Assembly (NCBI GenBank): GCA_900768345.1
Contig: CAAGCO010000004.1
Span: 1 to 64,000 of the forward strand
Direction of reading: 5' to 3'
Origin: Bacilli bacterium
GTDB taxonomy: Bacteria; Bacillota_I; Bacilli_A; RF39; UBA660
DNA length: 64,000 bases
This document shows, in pieces, positions 44,221 through 52,416 of this stretch; position 1 is the first letter of the stretch; each line of letters starts with the position of its first letter. Made by a program: the position numbers and the translations under genes. The notes beneath the pieces are model-generated. The model was not told where the DNA came from and searched no databases. It was given only the letters and a program-made list of their open reading frames with translations.

Positions 44221-45303
44221 ATGGGTAGTAGAATTGAAACTGAAAAGAAATATTTTTGTATTAATAATAGAGAATTACTTGAAAAAATAAATATGCTTGA
44301 TTATAGACTTGTTAGTGAAGGTAATGAAATTGATGAATATTTTACTGATATAAATAGTGAATATATTAAAAAGAGAACTTGTCTTAGAATTAGAAAAAGT
44401 AATAATAATATGGAAATAACATTTAAAGGAAAATCTAAAGATTTTACTAGTTCTTTTACTAAATTAGAATCAAACTTTAAAATGGATCCTCAAAACTATG
44501 ATAATTTTGTTAATTTGTTTTCTATGTTAGGATATTATAGTTATACAGTTGTTAATAAAAATAGATATACATATCAATTAAAAGATAATGATTATACTTA
44601 TAGTATTATGGTTGATAATATTGAGGATTTGGGTGGTTTTGTTGAATTTGAAATTGTTTGCGAGGATAAAATAGTAGATGAGGATGTTTTAAGAAGCAAA
44701 TTAAATCAGTTTGTATCTTTGTTTTCTAGTTTAAATTTGGAAGAAGCTAAACTTCCTTATAGAGATTTTGTTGCTATAAAAAAATATAATGATATGTTGC
44801 CTATTAAAAATATAAAAGGTGTACATATTAATTTAGATGAATTCTTAAAAAGCTATGAAAAGAATTTTTATAGTTATTATAAATTAGTTATGAAGAAAGA
44901 GTTTAATACATCTCTTAAATGGAAAGAATTTAAAGGTGATATATATAATTCTATGATAAATCCAGATATAGAGCATAAATTTAATACTTATTTTGATAAT
45001 TTAAGAATTCAAGATGGTATGTTTATGGTACTTTTTGAATTATTAAAACAAATTAAAAATTTAGGTTTAGAAATAGTGTTATCTACTAATACAAATGAAA
45101 CTTTCATAAATAGTTTAGTTTCTAAAATGTCTCAAAATACAATAGATAAAATTATATATTTAAATAATAATAAATCTATTTATAATGAATTATCTAAAAA
45201 TGGTGTAAATATAAAAGAATATTTTAATGTGTCTAAATATAGTTTAAAAGAAACTGATTCATTACTTTTGATTATAATAAATAATTTTGGTATAACTAAA
45301 TAA
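44221..45303 (+). CDS. CYTH domain protein with diverged C-terminal domain
   Basis: 360 residues. The N-terminal half (1-185) is a CYTH/triphosphate tunnel domain: ExExK motif at ETEKK (6-10), TCLRIRKS, EITFKGKS, and GGFVEFEIVCED. These enzymes act on triphosphate groups (ThTP, polyphosphate, or cyclise ATP). The second half (about 195-360) is of unsure origin. VHINLDEFL and LEIVLSTNT resemble HAD motifs I and II, but the first catalytic Asp is replaced, so it may be inactive. Follows the methyltransferase after 2 bases; ends at a strong terminator. Confidence 0.75.
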   Translation: MGSRIETEKKYFCINNRELLEKINMLDYRLVSEGNEIDEYFTDINSEYIKKRTCLRIRKSNNNMEITFKGKSKDFTSSFTKLESNFKMDPQNYDNFVNLFSMLGYYSYTVVNKNRYTYQLKDNDYTYSIMVDNIEDLGGFVEFEIVCEDKIVDEDVLRSKLNQFVSLFSSLNLEEAKLPYRDFVAIKKYNDMLPIKNIKGVHINLDEFLKSYEKNFYSYYKLVMKKEFNTSLKWKEFKGDIYNSMINPDIEHKFNTYFDNLRIQDGMFMVLFELLKQIKNLGLEIVLSTNTNETFINSLVSKMSQNTIDKIIYLNNNKSIYNELSKNGVNIKEYFNVSKYSLKETDSLLLIIINNFGITK

Positions 45304-45347
45304 TAACTTAATATAAATATATTTTTGAATAATTATTAATTATAGTG

Positions 45348-45386
45348 AAATAACTAAAACTTATTAGAAGTTTTAGTTATTTTTAT
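45348..45386 (+). terminator. Terminator of the LysR-methyltransferase-CYTH unit
   Basis: A 15-bp stem (45348-45362 with 45368-45382), 5-base loop, then T residues. Confidence 0.88.
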
Positions 45387-45454
45387 TATGAAAATTATGT
45401 ATTTTTCTTTTTAATTAATTGGTCATATACTTGAATTAGAAAGGAGAAAAAATT

Positions 45455-46171
45455 ATGATAAGGAAAACTATTGTTATAACAGGTGGAGCCAGTGGAATCG
45501 GGAAAAGTATTTCTTTATTATACTTAGAAGATAACTATAATGTTTGTATAATCGATAATTCTACTGATTCATCAAATAATTTAAATGAAGATGCTGATTA
45601 TTATTATGGTGATATTTCTAATGAATTTCAAATGAGAAATGTTTTTAAATCTATTGGCGATAAATATGGAAGTATTGATGTTCTTGTTAATAATGCAGGT
45701 AAACAAAAAATATCTTCTTTTGAAAATATGTCTATTAGTAGCTTTAAAGATATTGTAAATAATAATCTTAATGGAATGTTTATTTGCACTAAGTTAGCTT
45801 ATAAATATATGAAGAATGGTTCTAAAATACTTAATATATTATCTGTCCATCATTTTAAACCGAGGGTAAATAAATATCATTACGATGTGTCTAAAGCTGG
45901 AATAAGTTTGCTAACTAAAGAATTAGCATTGGAACTTGCTTCTAAAAATATTACTATTAATTCACTTTCTTTTGGAGCAGTAAAAACAAGTATGAATAAG
46001 GAATGGTTAGAAAATAGTGAAGAAGTAGATAAAGTTATTTCTAAAGTTCCATTAAAGATTATATTTGAACCTGATGAGATTGCTATATTTGCTAAAAACG
46101 TACTTGACTTGTTTGCTTCATACACTACTGGTAGTGACTTTATCATTGATGGTGGAAGAAGTTTGGTATGA
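45455..46171 (+). CDS. Short-chain dehydrogenase/reductase
   Basis: The 238-residue Rossmann enzyme has the cofactor motif TGGASGIG (9-16), NNAG, catalytic Tyr-x-x-x-Lys in YDVSK with the upstream Ser in ILSVHH, and a C-terminal GSDFIIDGG. An acidic residue after strand 2 (IIDNS) favours NAD(H). It reduces or oxidises an alcohol/ketone of an unknown substrate. Strong AGGAG. First gene of a seven-gene operon with 4-base or shorter overlaps. Confidence 0.92.
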   Translation: MIRKTIVITGGASGIGKSISLLYLEDNYNVCIIDNSTDSSNNLNEDADYYYGDISNEFQMRNVFKSIGDKYGSIDVLVNNAGKQKISSFENMSISSFKDIVNNNLNGMFICTKLAYKYMKNGSKILNILSVHHFKPRVNKYHYDVSKAGISLLTKELALELASKNITINSLSFGAVKTSMNKEWLENSEEVDKVISKVPLKIIFEPDEIAIFAKNVLDLFASYTTGSDFIIDGGRSLV

Positions 46172-47169
46172 TGAATGATTTTAAAAAAACTAAAAAAATT
46201 GAAACTACTAAGGGTGAATTTGGATTTTGCAAATATAACGGAAATAGATACTTTTACAAGAAAGTAAATAATGAGTCTATTGAAATTAACAGATATAAAA
46301 TTTTATCTAATCATTATAAAGTTCCAAGATTAATTGATTCATTTGATAATATTATTATTTATGAATTAAATGAATCATTAATTGAACGTACAATTCATGA
46401 ATATCTTTATAAAGAAAATATAAATTTTGATGTTAATAATATTCTTAAGCAATACAAAAATAATTTGGAGTTTGCTTGTTTAATATCTGAAGAAAAACTT
46501 ATCAATAAAAAGTTTTATGGTGATAGAGTAGATTATTTAAAAAAATATTTGAATGATAAAATATTTAATAAAGTTTATATTTATAATTATAAAGAATATG
46601 ATATTAATAAAATATTAAATGAAACTATTGATAATATTTCTTTTAGCAAAAAACTATATTCATTTATAACAAATGGGGATCCTACTGATACTAATATTTC
46701 CGTTGATGGTTTTTTTTCTGATTATGAATGTGCCGGATTTAATAGTATTGTTGGAGAAATTGCTATATTTGTCATTTCAATTTTATCACATGGGTCGTAT
46801 TTTTATCCAAAATATAATAAAAGTGTTTATGCTTTAAGACCTTTTATATTAAAAGAGTATAATAAATTTAAAATGGTTATTAATAGAAGAAATAATAAAA
46901 TAGATGGAAAAATTAAAATCTTATTTAAAAATAAAAAACTAATACTTGATTATTTAGAATTTTATAATGATATATTAAATAATAATATTAAAGATAATGT
47001 TAATAAGTATTTAAAGTATTATCTTATTATGAGAGTGTTAACTCCTATTGATGTTCTTAAAATGGATGAGTCTGATATAAATACAATAGTTTTTTTAGTA
47101 ATTATATTTAGTGAAATTAATTCAATTAATGAACTTATAGAATTAGTTAGTGAGTGTGAGTTGTTATGA
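46168..47169 (+). CDS. APH/choline kinase-like phosphotransferase
   Basis: 333 residues. The protein-kinase-like fold of APH enzymes is indicated by ITNGDPTDTNI (Brenner-type catalytic Asp and metal-binding Asn, residues about 168-178), then FFSDYECAGF (DFG-equivalent Asp). An N-terminal small lobe has FYKKV as the nucleotide-binding Lys candidate. It should phosphorylate a small hydroxyl compound, perhaps a sugar or alcohol made by its neighbours. ATGATG overlaps the SDR stop. Very Asn/Lys/Ile-rich. Confidence 0.65.
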   Translation: MMNDFKKTKKIETTKGEFGFCKYNGNRYFYKKVNNESIEINRYKILSNHYKVPRLIDSFDNIIIYELNESLIERTIHEYLYKENINFDVNNILKQYKNNLEFACLISEEKLINKKFYGDRVDYLKKYLNDKIFNKVYIYNYKEYDINKILNETIDNISFSKKLYSFITNGDPTDTNISVDGFFSDYECAGFNSIVGEIAIFVISILSHGSYFYPKYNKSVYALRPFILKEYNKFKMVINRRNNKIDGKIKILFKNKKLILDYLEFYNDILNNNIKDNVNKYLKYYLIMRVLTPIDVLKMDESDINTIVFLVIIFSEINSINELIELVSECELL

Positions 47170-47894
47170 AATATTTCGAAATAGGTTATAGTAGTTTATT
47201 TAATAAAGAATTATATTTAAATCCTAAAATAAACAAATTATTTAATGAAGTGAATACATATACACTTAAAAATATTAATAAAGTATGTAAATTATGTAGT
47301 AATAAGATATTTAAGGTACCAAGTTATATTAAAGAATGTGCTTGGGGAAATGAAAAAATATTTTTAACTTTTTCAAATAAACTATTTAAGATAATTGATA
47401 CATCTAAAAATGATACTTCGATTCAGTTACATCCAATTAAAAAAGAAATATGGTATCCAATGAAAGAAAGTATTATAAATGATGGTAAAAAAGATATAGT
47501 AGTGAATACTACTGATGAAATAATTATAAAAGAAAATACAGTTCATTCATTAAGAAAAAATTCAGTTGTCTTTGAAGTACAAGATAATACATTATTTAAT
47601 CATTTAGAAACAATACGCATTTATGATGTATCTAATAGAGAAATACATGAAGAAAGATTTTATTCTCATAATATGCCTATGTTTAGAAATAAAATTAAAA
47701 TTATTAAAAGAATTAATTCTAAGGGATGTATACTTAAAAGCAATTCATTTATATTTAGTTTTAGTAATATAAAAGTTATAAATGATAAAGAATACAAAAT
47801 CAATAAAAATGAACTTTGGTATTTATCTAAGGGAACTGAAATTCTTGATGATGGAGATTATTTGGTAATTAATTGTAAATTCTTTAAAATATGA
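47166..47894 (+). CDS. Phosphomannose isomerase-like cupin
   Basis: 242 residues resembling a compact type I mannose-6-phosphate isomerase: ECAWGNEK (sugar-site loop), SIQLHPIKKEIWYPM (metal-binding Gln-x-His and Glu), TVHSLRKNSVVFEVQDNT (metal-binding His) and a C-terminal cupin. Normal ManA proteins are 310-400 residues, so this is a short, diverged member. It may isomerise a phosphosugar from the preceding kinase. 4-base overlap with the kinase; 7-base gap to the next gene. Confidence 0.65.
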   Translation: MKYFEIGYSSLFNKELYLNPKINKLFNEVNTYTLKNINKVCKLCSNKIFKVPSYIKECAWGNEKIFLTFSNKLFKIIDTSKNDTSIQLHPIKKEIWYPMKESIINDGKKDIVVNTTDEIIIKENTVHSLRKNSVVFEVQDNTLFNHLETIRIYDVSNREIHEERFYSHNMPMFRNKIKIIKRINSKGCILKSNSFIFSFSNIKVINDKEYKINKNELWYLSKGTEILDDGDYLVINCKFFKI

Positions 47895-47901
47895 GGTTGT
47901 T

Positions 47902-48516
47902 ATGAAAGTTTTTTATATTTTAAAACCGGATATGCTTAGAAATAGAGATGCTCTTAAATATTATAAGAATGGAGTTCTTGATAGTTTATTCGTACATGAT
48001 GCTGAATTCTTTTATATAAGAGATTGGGTAGAATTTTCAAAACTATTATATGATCAAGATGATGGTTTAACATTAGAACAATTGAAAGAAAAAAGAAGAA
48101 AAGTTTTGACTACAATTTTGGGCTATAAAAAGTATTTTGAAGGAGAAAGTGCTGTTCTAAATACGTTTGAAATACCTGATGATGAAAAATGTTTAAAAGA
48201 ATTATTTGATTTTAAAAAAAGGCTAAGGCAAATATTTGTATATGGAACAAGTCAGCACTTTGTAAGTATTAATGATTCAAGAGTTATTCCTTATGAAAAT
48301 AAGATTGTTACTTATAATTTAAGCGATTTGGATTTGGAGTTTAGAATTTTACCTTCTAACGCTATTATGAATGATAAGAGATTTAATATGATATTTTTTA
48401 ATAAAATACATTTTCCAGATCCCGATAGTACTTCATTAGGAAAAGATATGAATTTACTTAAAGAATATGGTGTTTTTGAAGAAAAAAATAAAATATTACG
48501 ATTGGAGAAAAGATGA
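47902..48516 (+). CDS. Nucleoside diphosphate kinase-like protein
   Basis: 204 residues, larger than the 130-150 of normal NDK. The N-terminus KVFYILKPDMLRN matches the NDK start (FVMIKPDAVQR type). The stretch KIHFPDPDSTSLGKDMNLLKEYG parallels the NDK HGSDS...EI...FF C-terminal motif. The centre has extra sequence, and the active-site His (NVVHGSDS in NDK) is not clearly conserved: only His in KIHFPDPDS is near. Possibly a nucleotide-binding or phosphotransfer protein of the operon. Homology is suggestive, not certain. Confidence 0.5.
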   Translation: MKVFYILKPDMLRNRDALKYYKNGVLDSLFVHDAEFFYIRDWVEFSKLLYDQDDGLTLEQLKEKRRKVLTTILGYKKYFEGESAVLNTFEIPDDEKCLKELFDFKKRLRQIFVYGTSQHFVSINDSRVIPYENKIVTYNLSDLDLEFRILPSNAIMNDKRFNMIFFNKIHFPDPDSTSLGKDMNLLKEYGVFEEKNKILRLEKR

Positions 48517-49277
48517 TGGATTACTTGTATACTTTAAAAAAACTTAATAGTGATTACCCTCAAAAATATATAGAACTCATTAATAGAGTAGTTAATTCGA
48601 TGACTTCTATATTTGATGATAATTTAATTACCATTATATTAGGTGGTTCTGGAGGAAAAGGCAATATTATTGATGGGTGGTCTGATATAGACTTATATGT
48701 GATTTTAAGAACTTATGATGTGTACGAAATAAGCAATATCACAAAACTTATATCGAAAGAAAAAATACATGTTGGAGTTACTTATTACTTACGTGATGAA
48801 GTAATTAATAATATTATAGATGCTAAAACAAAAATAATGTTATATGAAAAGCAAACTTATAAAGTTAATCCTACGTTATACGGAAATGATACCATATTTA
48901 ATAAAATTTCTTATAGAGAAGTAAAACAAAATGATAAAAATTCATTTCCAGTAGTACTTCATGATATAAGAAGAAGATATATGAATCTTTATATAGATAA
49001 AAATGAAAAATTAGAAAAAACATATATAAAAAAATTATTAGTGTTAATTAAATGTATTTTAAATTATTATGATATATTTTCTTATGGCTATGATAAAACA
49101 TTTACTAAATTTAAGTTATTATGTGATTTAAAATATGGTGAGTTGACTAATATATATGATTTTAATATAATGAAAGTGATAAATAACGTTAATAATTCTA
49201 AAGATGAGGTGTTGAATTTCTCTTATGAATTATTTAAATTAATAGAAAAAAATTTGATTTATGAAGGAGAATTATAA
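48513..49277 (+). CDS. Nucleotidyltransferase (Pol beta-like)
   Basis: 254 residues. The nucleotidyltransferase signature is GGSGGKGNIIDGWSDIDLYV (residues about 44-63): Gly-Ser, then Asp-x-Asp for metal binding. The rest is helical and could bind substrate. Family members transfer NMP to aminoglycosides, proteins or small molecules. Translationally coupled at both ends (overlaps of 4 and 1 bases). Confidence 0.72.
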   Translation: MMDYLYTLKKLNSDYPQKYIELINRVVNSMTSIFDDNLITIILGGSGGKGNIIDGWSDIDLYVILRTYDVYEISNITKLISKEKIHVGVTYYLRDEVINNIIDAKTKIMLYEKQTYKVNPTLYGNDTIFNKISYREVKQNDKNSFPVVLHDIRRRYMNLYIDKNEKLEKTYIKKLLVLIKCILNYYDIFSYGYDKTFTKFKLLCDLKYGELTNIYDFNIMKVINNVNNSKDEVLNFSYELFKLIEKNLIYEGEL

Positions 49278-49675
49278 TGGAAAAAAGAGTTAGTTCGAGA
49301 GCAATTATTATTGAGGATGGTAAATTACTTGCGATGTTTAGAAGAAAAATAAAAAAAGATGGTAGTGTTAAAGAATATTATGTAATACCAGGCGGTGGTC
49401 TTGAAGATGGAGAAACATTAGAAGAAAATGTTATCCGTGAGCTTAAAGAAGAATTTAATGTTGATATAGAAATTGTTAAATTTTTAAGTACTGAAGAATA
49501 TGATGATACTATAGCAAACTATTTCTTATGTAAGATAGTTAATGGTACACCTAAGTTAGGTGGAGAAGAGTTAGATAGAATGACTCCTGAAAATTATTAT
49601 GAAATTAGATATATTGATTTAAATGATATAGATAATTATGATATAAATGCTAAAGATATAATTAAAAATCTTTAA
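49277..49675 (+). CDS. Nudix hydrolase
   Basis: 132 residues with a complete Nudix box at about 41-63 (G-x5-E-x7-RELKEEF), preceded by YVIPGGG. It hydrolyses a nucleoside diphosphate linked to another moiety. The start shares one base with the preceding stop. Substrate unknown. Confidence 0.88.
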   Translation: MEKRVSSRAIIIEDGKLLAMFRRKIKKDGSVKEYYVIPGGGLEDGETLEENVIRELKEEFNVDIEIVKFLSTEEYDDTIANYFLCKIVNGTPKLGGEELDRMTPENYYEIRYIDLNDIDNYDINAKDIIKNL

Positions 49676-49690
49676 TAAAAGGTGTTTATA

Positions 49691-50107
49691 ATGAATGATA
49701 TTAAAATAGTTGATAGTTTGAGTGCTGAAGATTTATATTCTTTAAGAGAATGTTCTGGTTGGAAATTACTTTCAATAGAACAATTAGAAAGAGCTCTTAA
49801 AAATACTATGTGTATGGTATCTATTATTAAAGATGATAAATGTATTGCTTGCGGTAGAGTGATAGGAGACTATAGCGCTAAAGGTGTTCTTTCTGATATA
49901 TTAGTGCATCCGAATTATCAAAAGAGTGGTTATGGTAAACTAGTAGTAACACATTTATTAAAAAGAATTGAAGATGTATTAAATCCCGGAGAGCAATTTC
50001 AATTAGAAGCAACTCCTACTTATGGTAACAGAGAATTCTATGTTAAATGTGGAATGAAATATAAACCTGAAAATCAAGACGGAGTATATGTTTGGATCAA
50101 AAAATAA
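49691..50107 (+). CDS. GNAT family acetyltransferase
   Basis: 138 residues. Acetyl-CoA-binding motif is DILVHPNYQKSGYGKLVVTHLL (Q/R-x-x-G-x-G/A variant QKSGYG), followed by ATPTYGNREFYVKCGMKY. The ATG at 49691 has AAAGGTG at about 8-10 bases; a GTG at 49682 overlaps that site. Seventh and last gene of the 45455-50107 operon; substrate unknown. Confidence 0.87.
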   Translation: MNDIKIVDSLSAEDLYSLRECSGWKLLSIEQLERALKNTMCMVSIIKDDKCIACGRVIGDYSAKGVLSDILVHPNYQKSGYGKLVVTHLLKRIEDVLNPGEQFQLEATPTYGNREFYVKCGMKYKPENQDGVYVWIKK

Positions 50108-50133
50108 AGGCTGTTAATTTTTTAACAGTCTTT
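50106..50133. terminator. Bidirectional terminator
   Basis: A 12-bp stem (50106-50117 with 50122-50133, one G-T pair) with a 4-base loop. Shared by the GNAT gene and the convergent XRE gene. Confidence 0.75.
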
Positions 50134-50407
50134 ATTCTCTTTTTTTCTTTTTATTAACTTTTTCAATTTTAAGAGTGTATCCTAAAGGTCCTAAGATATC
50201 AATCATAGCTTTAATAGTAGGACTATGCATATCACTTTCTATACGTGCTATTTTGACCCTATTTACTTTAGAATATAAACTTAATAATTCTTGAGTTAGA
50301 TTATTTTCCTTTCTGAAAGATACAAAATCTTTAATAAATTCTTTATATAATTCTTCAGGTGTTTTATCTACCTCAATATAGTTAATATAGTCATACATCT
50401 TCTTCAT
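50132..50407 (-). CDS. XRE family helix-turn-helix regulator
   Basis: 91 residues from the ATG at 50407. The HTH_3 domain (about 30-85) reads FRKENNLTQELLSLYSKV, RVKIARIESDMHSPTIKAMIDILGPLGYTL. This is the antitoxin-like type that ends in a short Lys-rich tail (KKKKRE). The start is a few bases after a consensus promoter and has no ribosome site, implying a leaderless mRNA; upstream codons to 50470 lie in the promoter and are excluded. No toxin gene is adjacent. Likely an autoregulator. Confidence 0.82.
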   Translation of the reverse strand: MKKMYDYINYIEVDKTPEELYKEFIKDFVSFRKENNLTQELLSLYSKVNRVKIARIESDMHSPTIKAMIDILGPLGYTLKIEKVNKKKKRE

Positions 50408-50416
50408 ATGGCTAAT

Positions 50417-50445
50417 ATTGTAACAAAGTTGATACATTTTGTCAA
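50417..50445 (-). promoter_or_regulatory. Strong promoter of the XRE gene
   Basis: On the minus strand TTGACA (50440-50445), 17-base spacer, TACAAT (50417-50422), 9 bases from the ATG. Confidence 0.78.
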
Positions 50446-50473
50446 TAAAAATCTTTAAATTAAGTATCAAAAG

Positions 50474-50482
50474 TGTTATAAT
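50474..50482 (+). promoter_or_regulatory. Extended -10 promoter of the ANL enzyme gene
   Basis: TGT (50474-50476) plus TATAAT (50477-50482), with AGGGGTG before the ATG at 50507. Divergent from the XRE promoter. Confidence 0.55.
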
Positions 50483-50506
50483 CTAGGCAAATAAAGGGGT
50501 GTAAGT

Positions 50507-52354
50507 ATGGAAACATATAAAGGGACTACGTTAGAAACAAAGTCAATTGAAAGATATGGTAATCCAACTGTTGATGAGATTAAATATAAGAAAACTGCTT
50601 ATCAATATTTAAAAAACGAAAATAAAGGTTCACTTGAAAATATTGCATTTTCGTTCCTAGGAAATAAGGTTTTATATGGTGATTTCTTTGAAAAAATTGA
50701 AGAAACAGCTAAAGCATTAACTTCTATGGGATTAAAAAAAAGAGATAGAGTTGCAATTTTGATGCCTAATATACCTGAAACTGCATACATTCAATATGCT
50801 GCTAATCGTATGGGTGTTGTTTGTGATTTTATTGATCCTAGAACTAAACCTGATACTCTAATTGAAATGTTAAAAAGTGAAAATGCAAATAATATTATAC
50901 TTGTGGATGCAATAGCAAACGAACTATTGAATTCAGATTTTCCTAGTCTTTTAAAAGATACTAATGTGAGAAGTGTAATGATTGTTCCTGCTTTATTATC
51001 TGCTTCAAAATTATTTAGTTCTATTAGCAGTGTAAAAGAATCTTTGTTTGGTAGAAAAAGAATATCAAAAATGAATGGTGTTGACTTCTATTATTATGAT
51101 GATGCACTTAATAATTCTAAATATACATTTTTTAATGATTCTTTGTACGTTGAAAATAGTCCTGCTATTGTAACTCATTCTTCTGGTTCTACTACAGGTG
51201 TTCCTAGTCCTATTATTATTACAAATGAAAATATGAATAGTATTGCATATCAGCATGAGTTAGCTAATTTAACTTTTGAGCCTGGAAAAAAATTATTACA
51301 TATATTACCATATTTTGCTGCGTATGGTTCAGCTTGCTGCACACATATGGGGTTATCGTTTGGTATGGAATTAGACGAAATAGCTAAGTTTGATATTGCT
51401 AAAGTAGGTAGATTAATTTATAAATTTAAACCAAATATTGTTTTTGGAAATCCTGCATGGTTTCTTGCTATGACTAAAGATCATGCATTAAAAAATGCTG
51501 ACTTTTCATTTTTGGATTGTGTTGTAGCAGGCGGAGCATCTCTTACAGAGACTGATGAAAAAATAGTCAATGATTGGTTGATAAAACATAATGCACATTG
51601 TTTACTTTCTAAAGGTTATGGTTTATCTGAAATTTCTGGTTGTGGTACATATACTTGTTCTGATGAATACAATAAATATGGATATTCAGGAATAGCACTA
51701 CCCTTAACTCAAATAGCTATTTTGGATTCTAAAACTAAAACATTAGTAAAAAAGGACAATGATGGAAATATTGTTGGTGAAGCTGCTGTATCTGGACCAT
51801 CTGTAATAAATAAAAGTTTGAATCCTTTAAAAAAAGATAAATATATTTCTATTGATGGTGAAGATTACTATCTAACTGGGGATACTGTTCTTGTTGATCA
51901 GACTGGAAATTTAAAACATATTGAAAGAATTGATCGTGCCTTTTCAAGATATGATGGATATAAAGTTCATCCAGGAGATATCGAAAGAAAAATTAGAAAT
52001 TATGGTTTTGTTGATGCTTGTTCTATAGTTTCTTATTTTAGTGATGATAGATGTGGAAGTATGCCTGTTGCATATGTTACGGTTCCTGCAAATAATGAAT
52101 TAACTAATAGAGAAATTGTTGAAAGAATTATTAATTCGATGTTAAATGATAAGACAACTACAACTAGAGATATACCCTCTAAATGGGTTTTTCTTAATTC
52201 AATGCCATTGAATGCTATGTCCAAAGTTGATTTTAGATTCTTACAAACTGAGTTACCCGAAGGTGAAGAATCCATAAGCGTTGAATTCATAGAAAGTAAT
52301 TTAGGTTTTTCATATAAGATAGTAAATAAACAAAAAACTTTAAAATTAAAGTAA
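50507..52354 (+). CDS. ANL superfamily adenylate-forming enzyme (acyl-CoA synthetase-like)
   Basis: 615 residues with core motifs in order: P-loop SSGSTTGVPSP (about 226-236), FGNPAWF, YGLSEISG (A5), LTGDT (A7), RIDRAFSRYDGYKVHPGDIE (A8) and the C-terminal Lys in NAMSKVDFR (A10). The enzyme should activate a carboxylic acid with ATP. The P-loop ends in Ser-Pro instead of Pro-Lys, which is unusual, but the A10 Lys is present. Substrate unknown; no CoA or carrier-protein gene nearby. Single-gene unit with its own terminator. Confidence 0.88.
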   Translation: METYKGTTLETKSIERYGNPTVDEIKYKKTAYQYLKNENKGSLENIAFSFLGNKVLYGDFFEKIEETAKALTSMGLKKRDRVAILMPNIPETAYIQYAANRMGVVCDFIDPRTKPDTLIEMLKSENANNIILVDAIANELLNSDFPSLLKDTNVRSVMIVPALLSASKLFSSISSVKESLFGRKRISKMNGVDFYYYDDALNNSKYTFFNDSLYVENSPAIVTHSSGSTTGVPSPIIITNENMNSIAYQHELANLTFEPGKKLLHILPYFAAYGSACCTHMGLSFGMELDEIAKFDIAKVGRLIYKFKPNIVFGNPAWFLAMTKDHALKNADFSFLDCVVAGGASLTETDEKIVNDWLIKHNAHCLLSKGYGLSEISGCGTYTCSDEYNKYGYSGIALPLTQIAILDSKTKTLVKKDNDGNIVGEAAVSGPSVINKSLNPLKKDKYISIDGEDYYLTGDTVLVDQTGNLKHIERIDRAFSRYDGYKVHPGDIERKIRNYGFVDACSIVSYFSDDRCGSMPVAYVTVPANNELTNREIVERIINSMLNDKTTTTRDIPSKWVFLNSMPLNAMSKVDFRFLQTELPEGEESISVEFIESNLGFSYKIVNKQKTLKLK

Positions 52355-52376
52355 AACATATTGTTTTACTTTTTTA
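52348..52376 (+). terminator. Hairpin terminator
   Basis: AAAGTAAAAC (52348-52357), 5-base loop, GTTTTACTTT (52363-52372), then T. Overlaps the stop codon. Confidence 0.88.
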
Positions 52377-52416
52377 TTATGATAAAATATTCTATAGAAG
52401 ATAGGTGATTGTAGTT

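Noticed and set aside
50132..50407. Toxin-antitoxin module around the XRE gene
   Set aside because: Only the antitoxin-like regulator is present; the convergent neighbour is a GNAT in another operon and no toxin ORF overlaps it.
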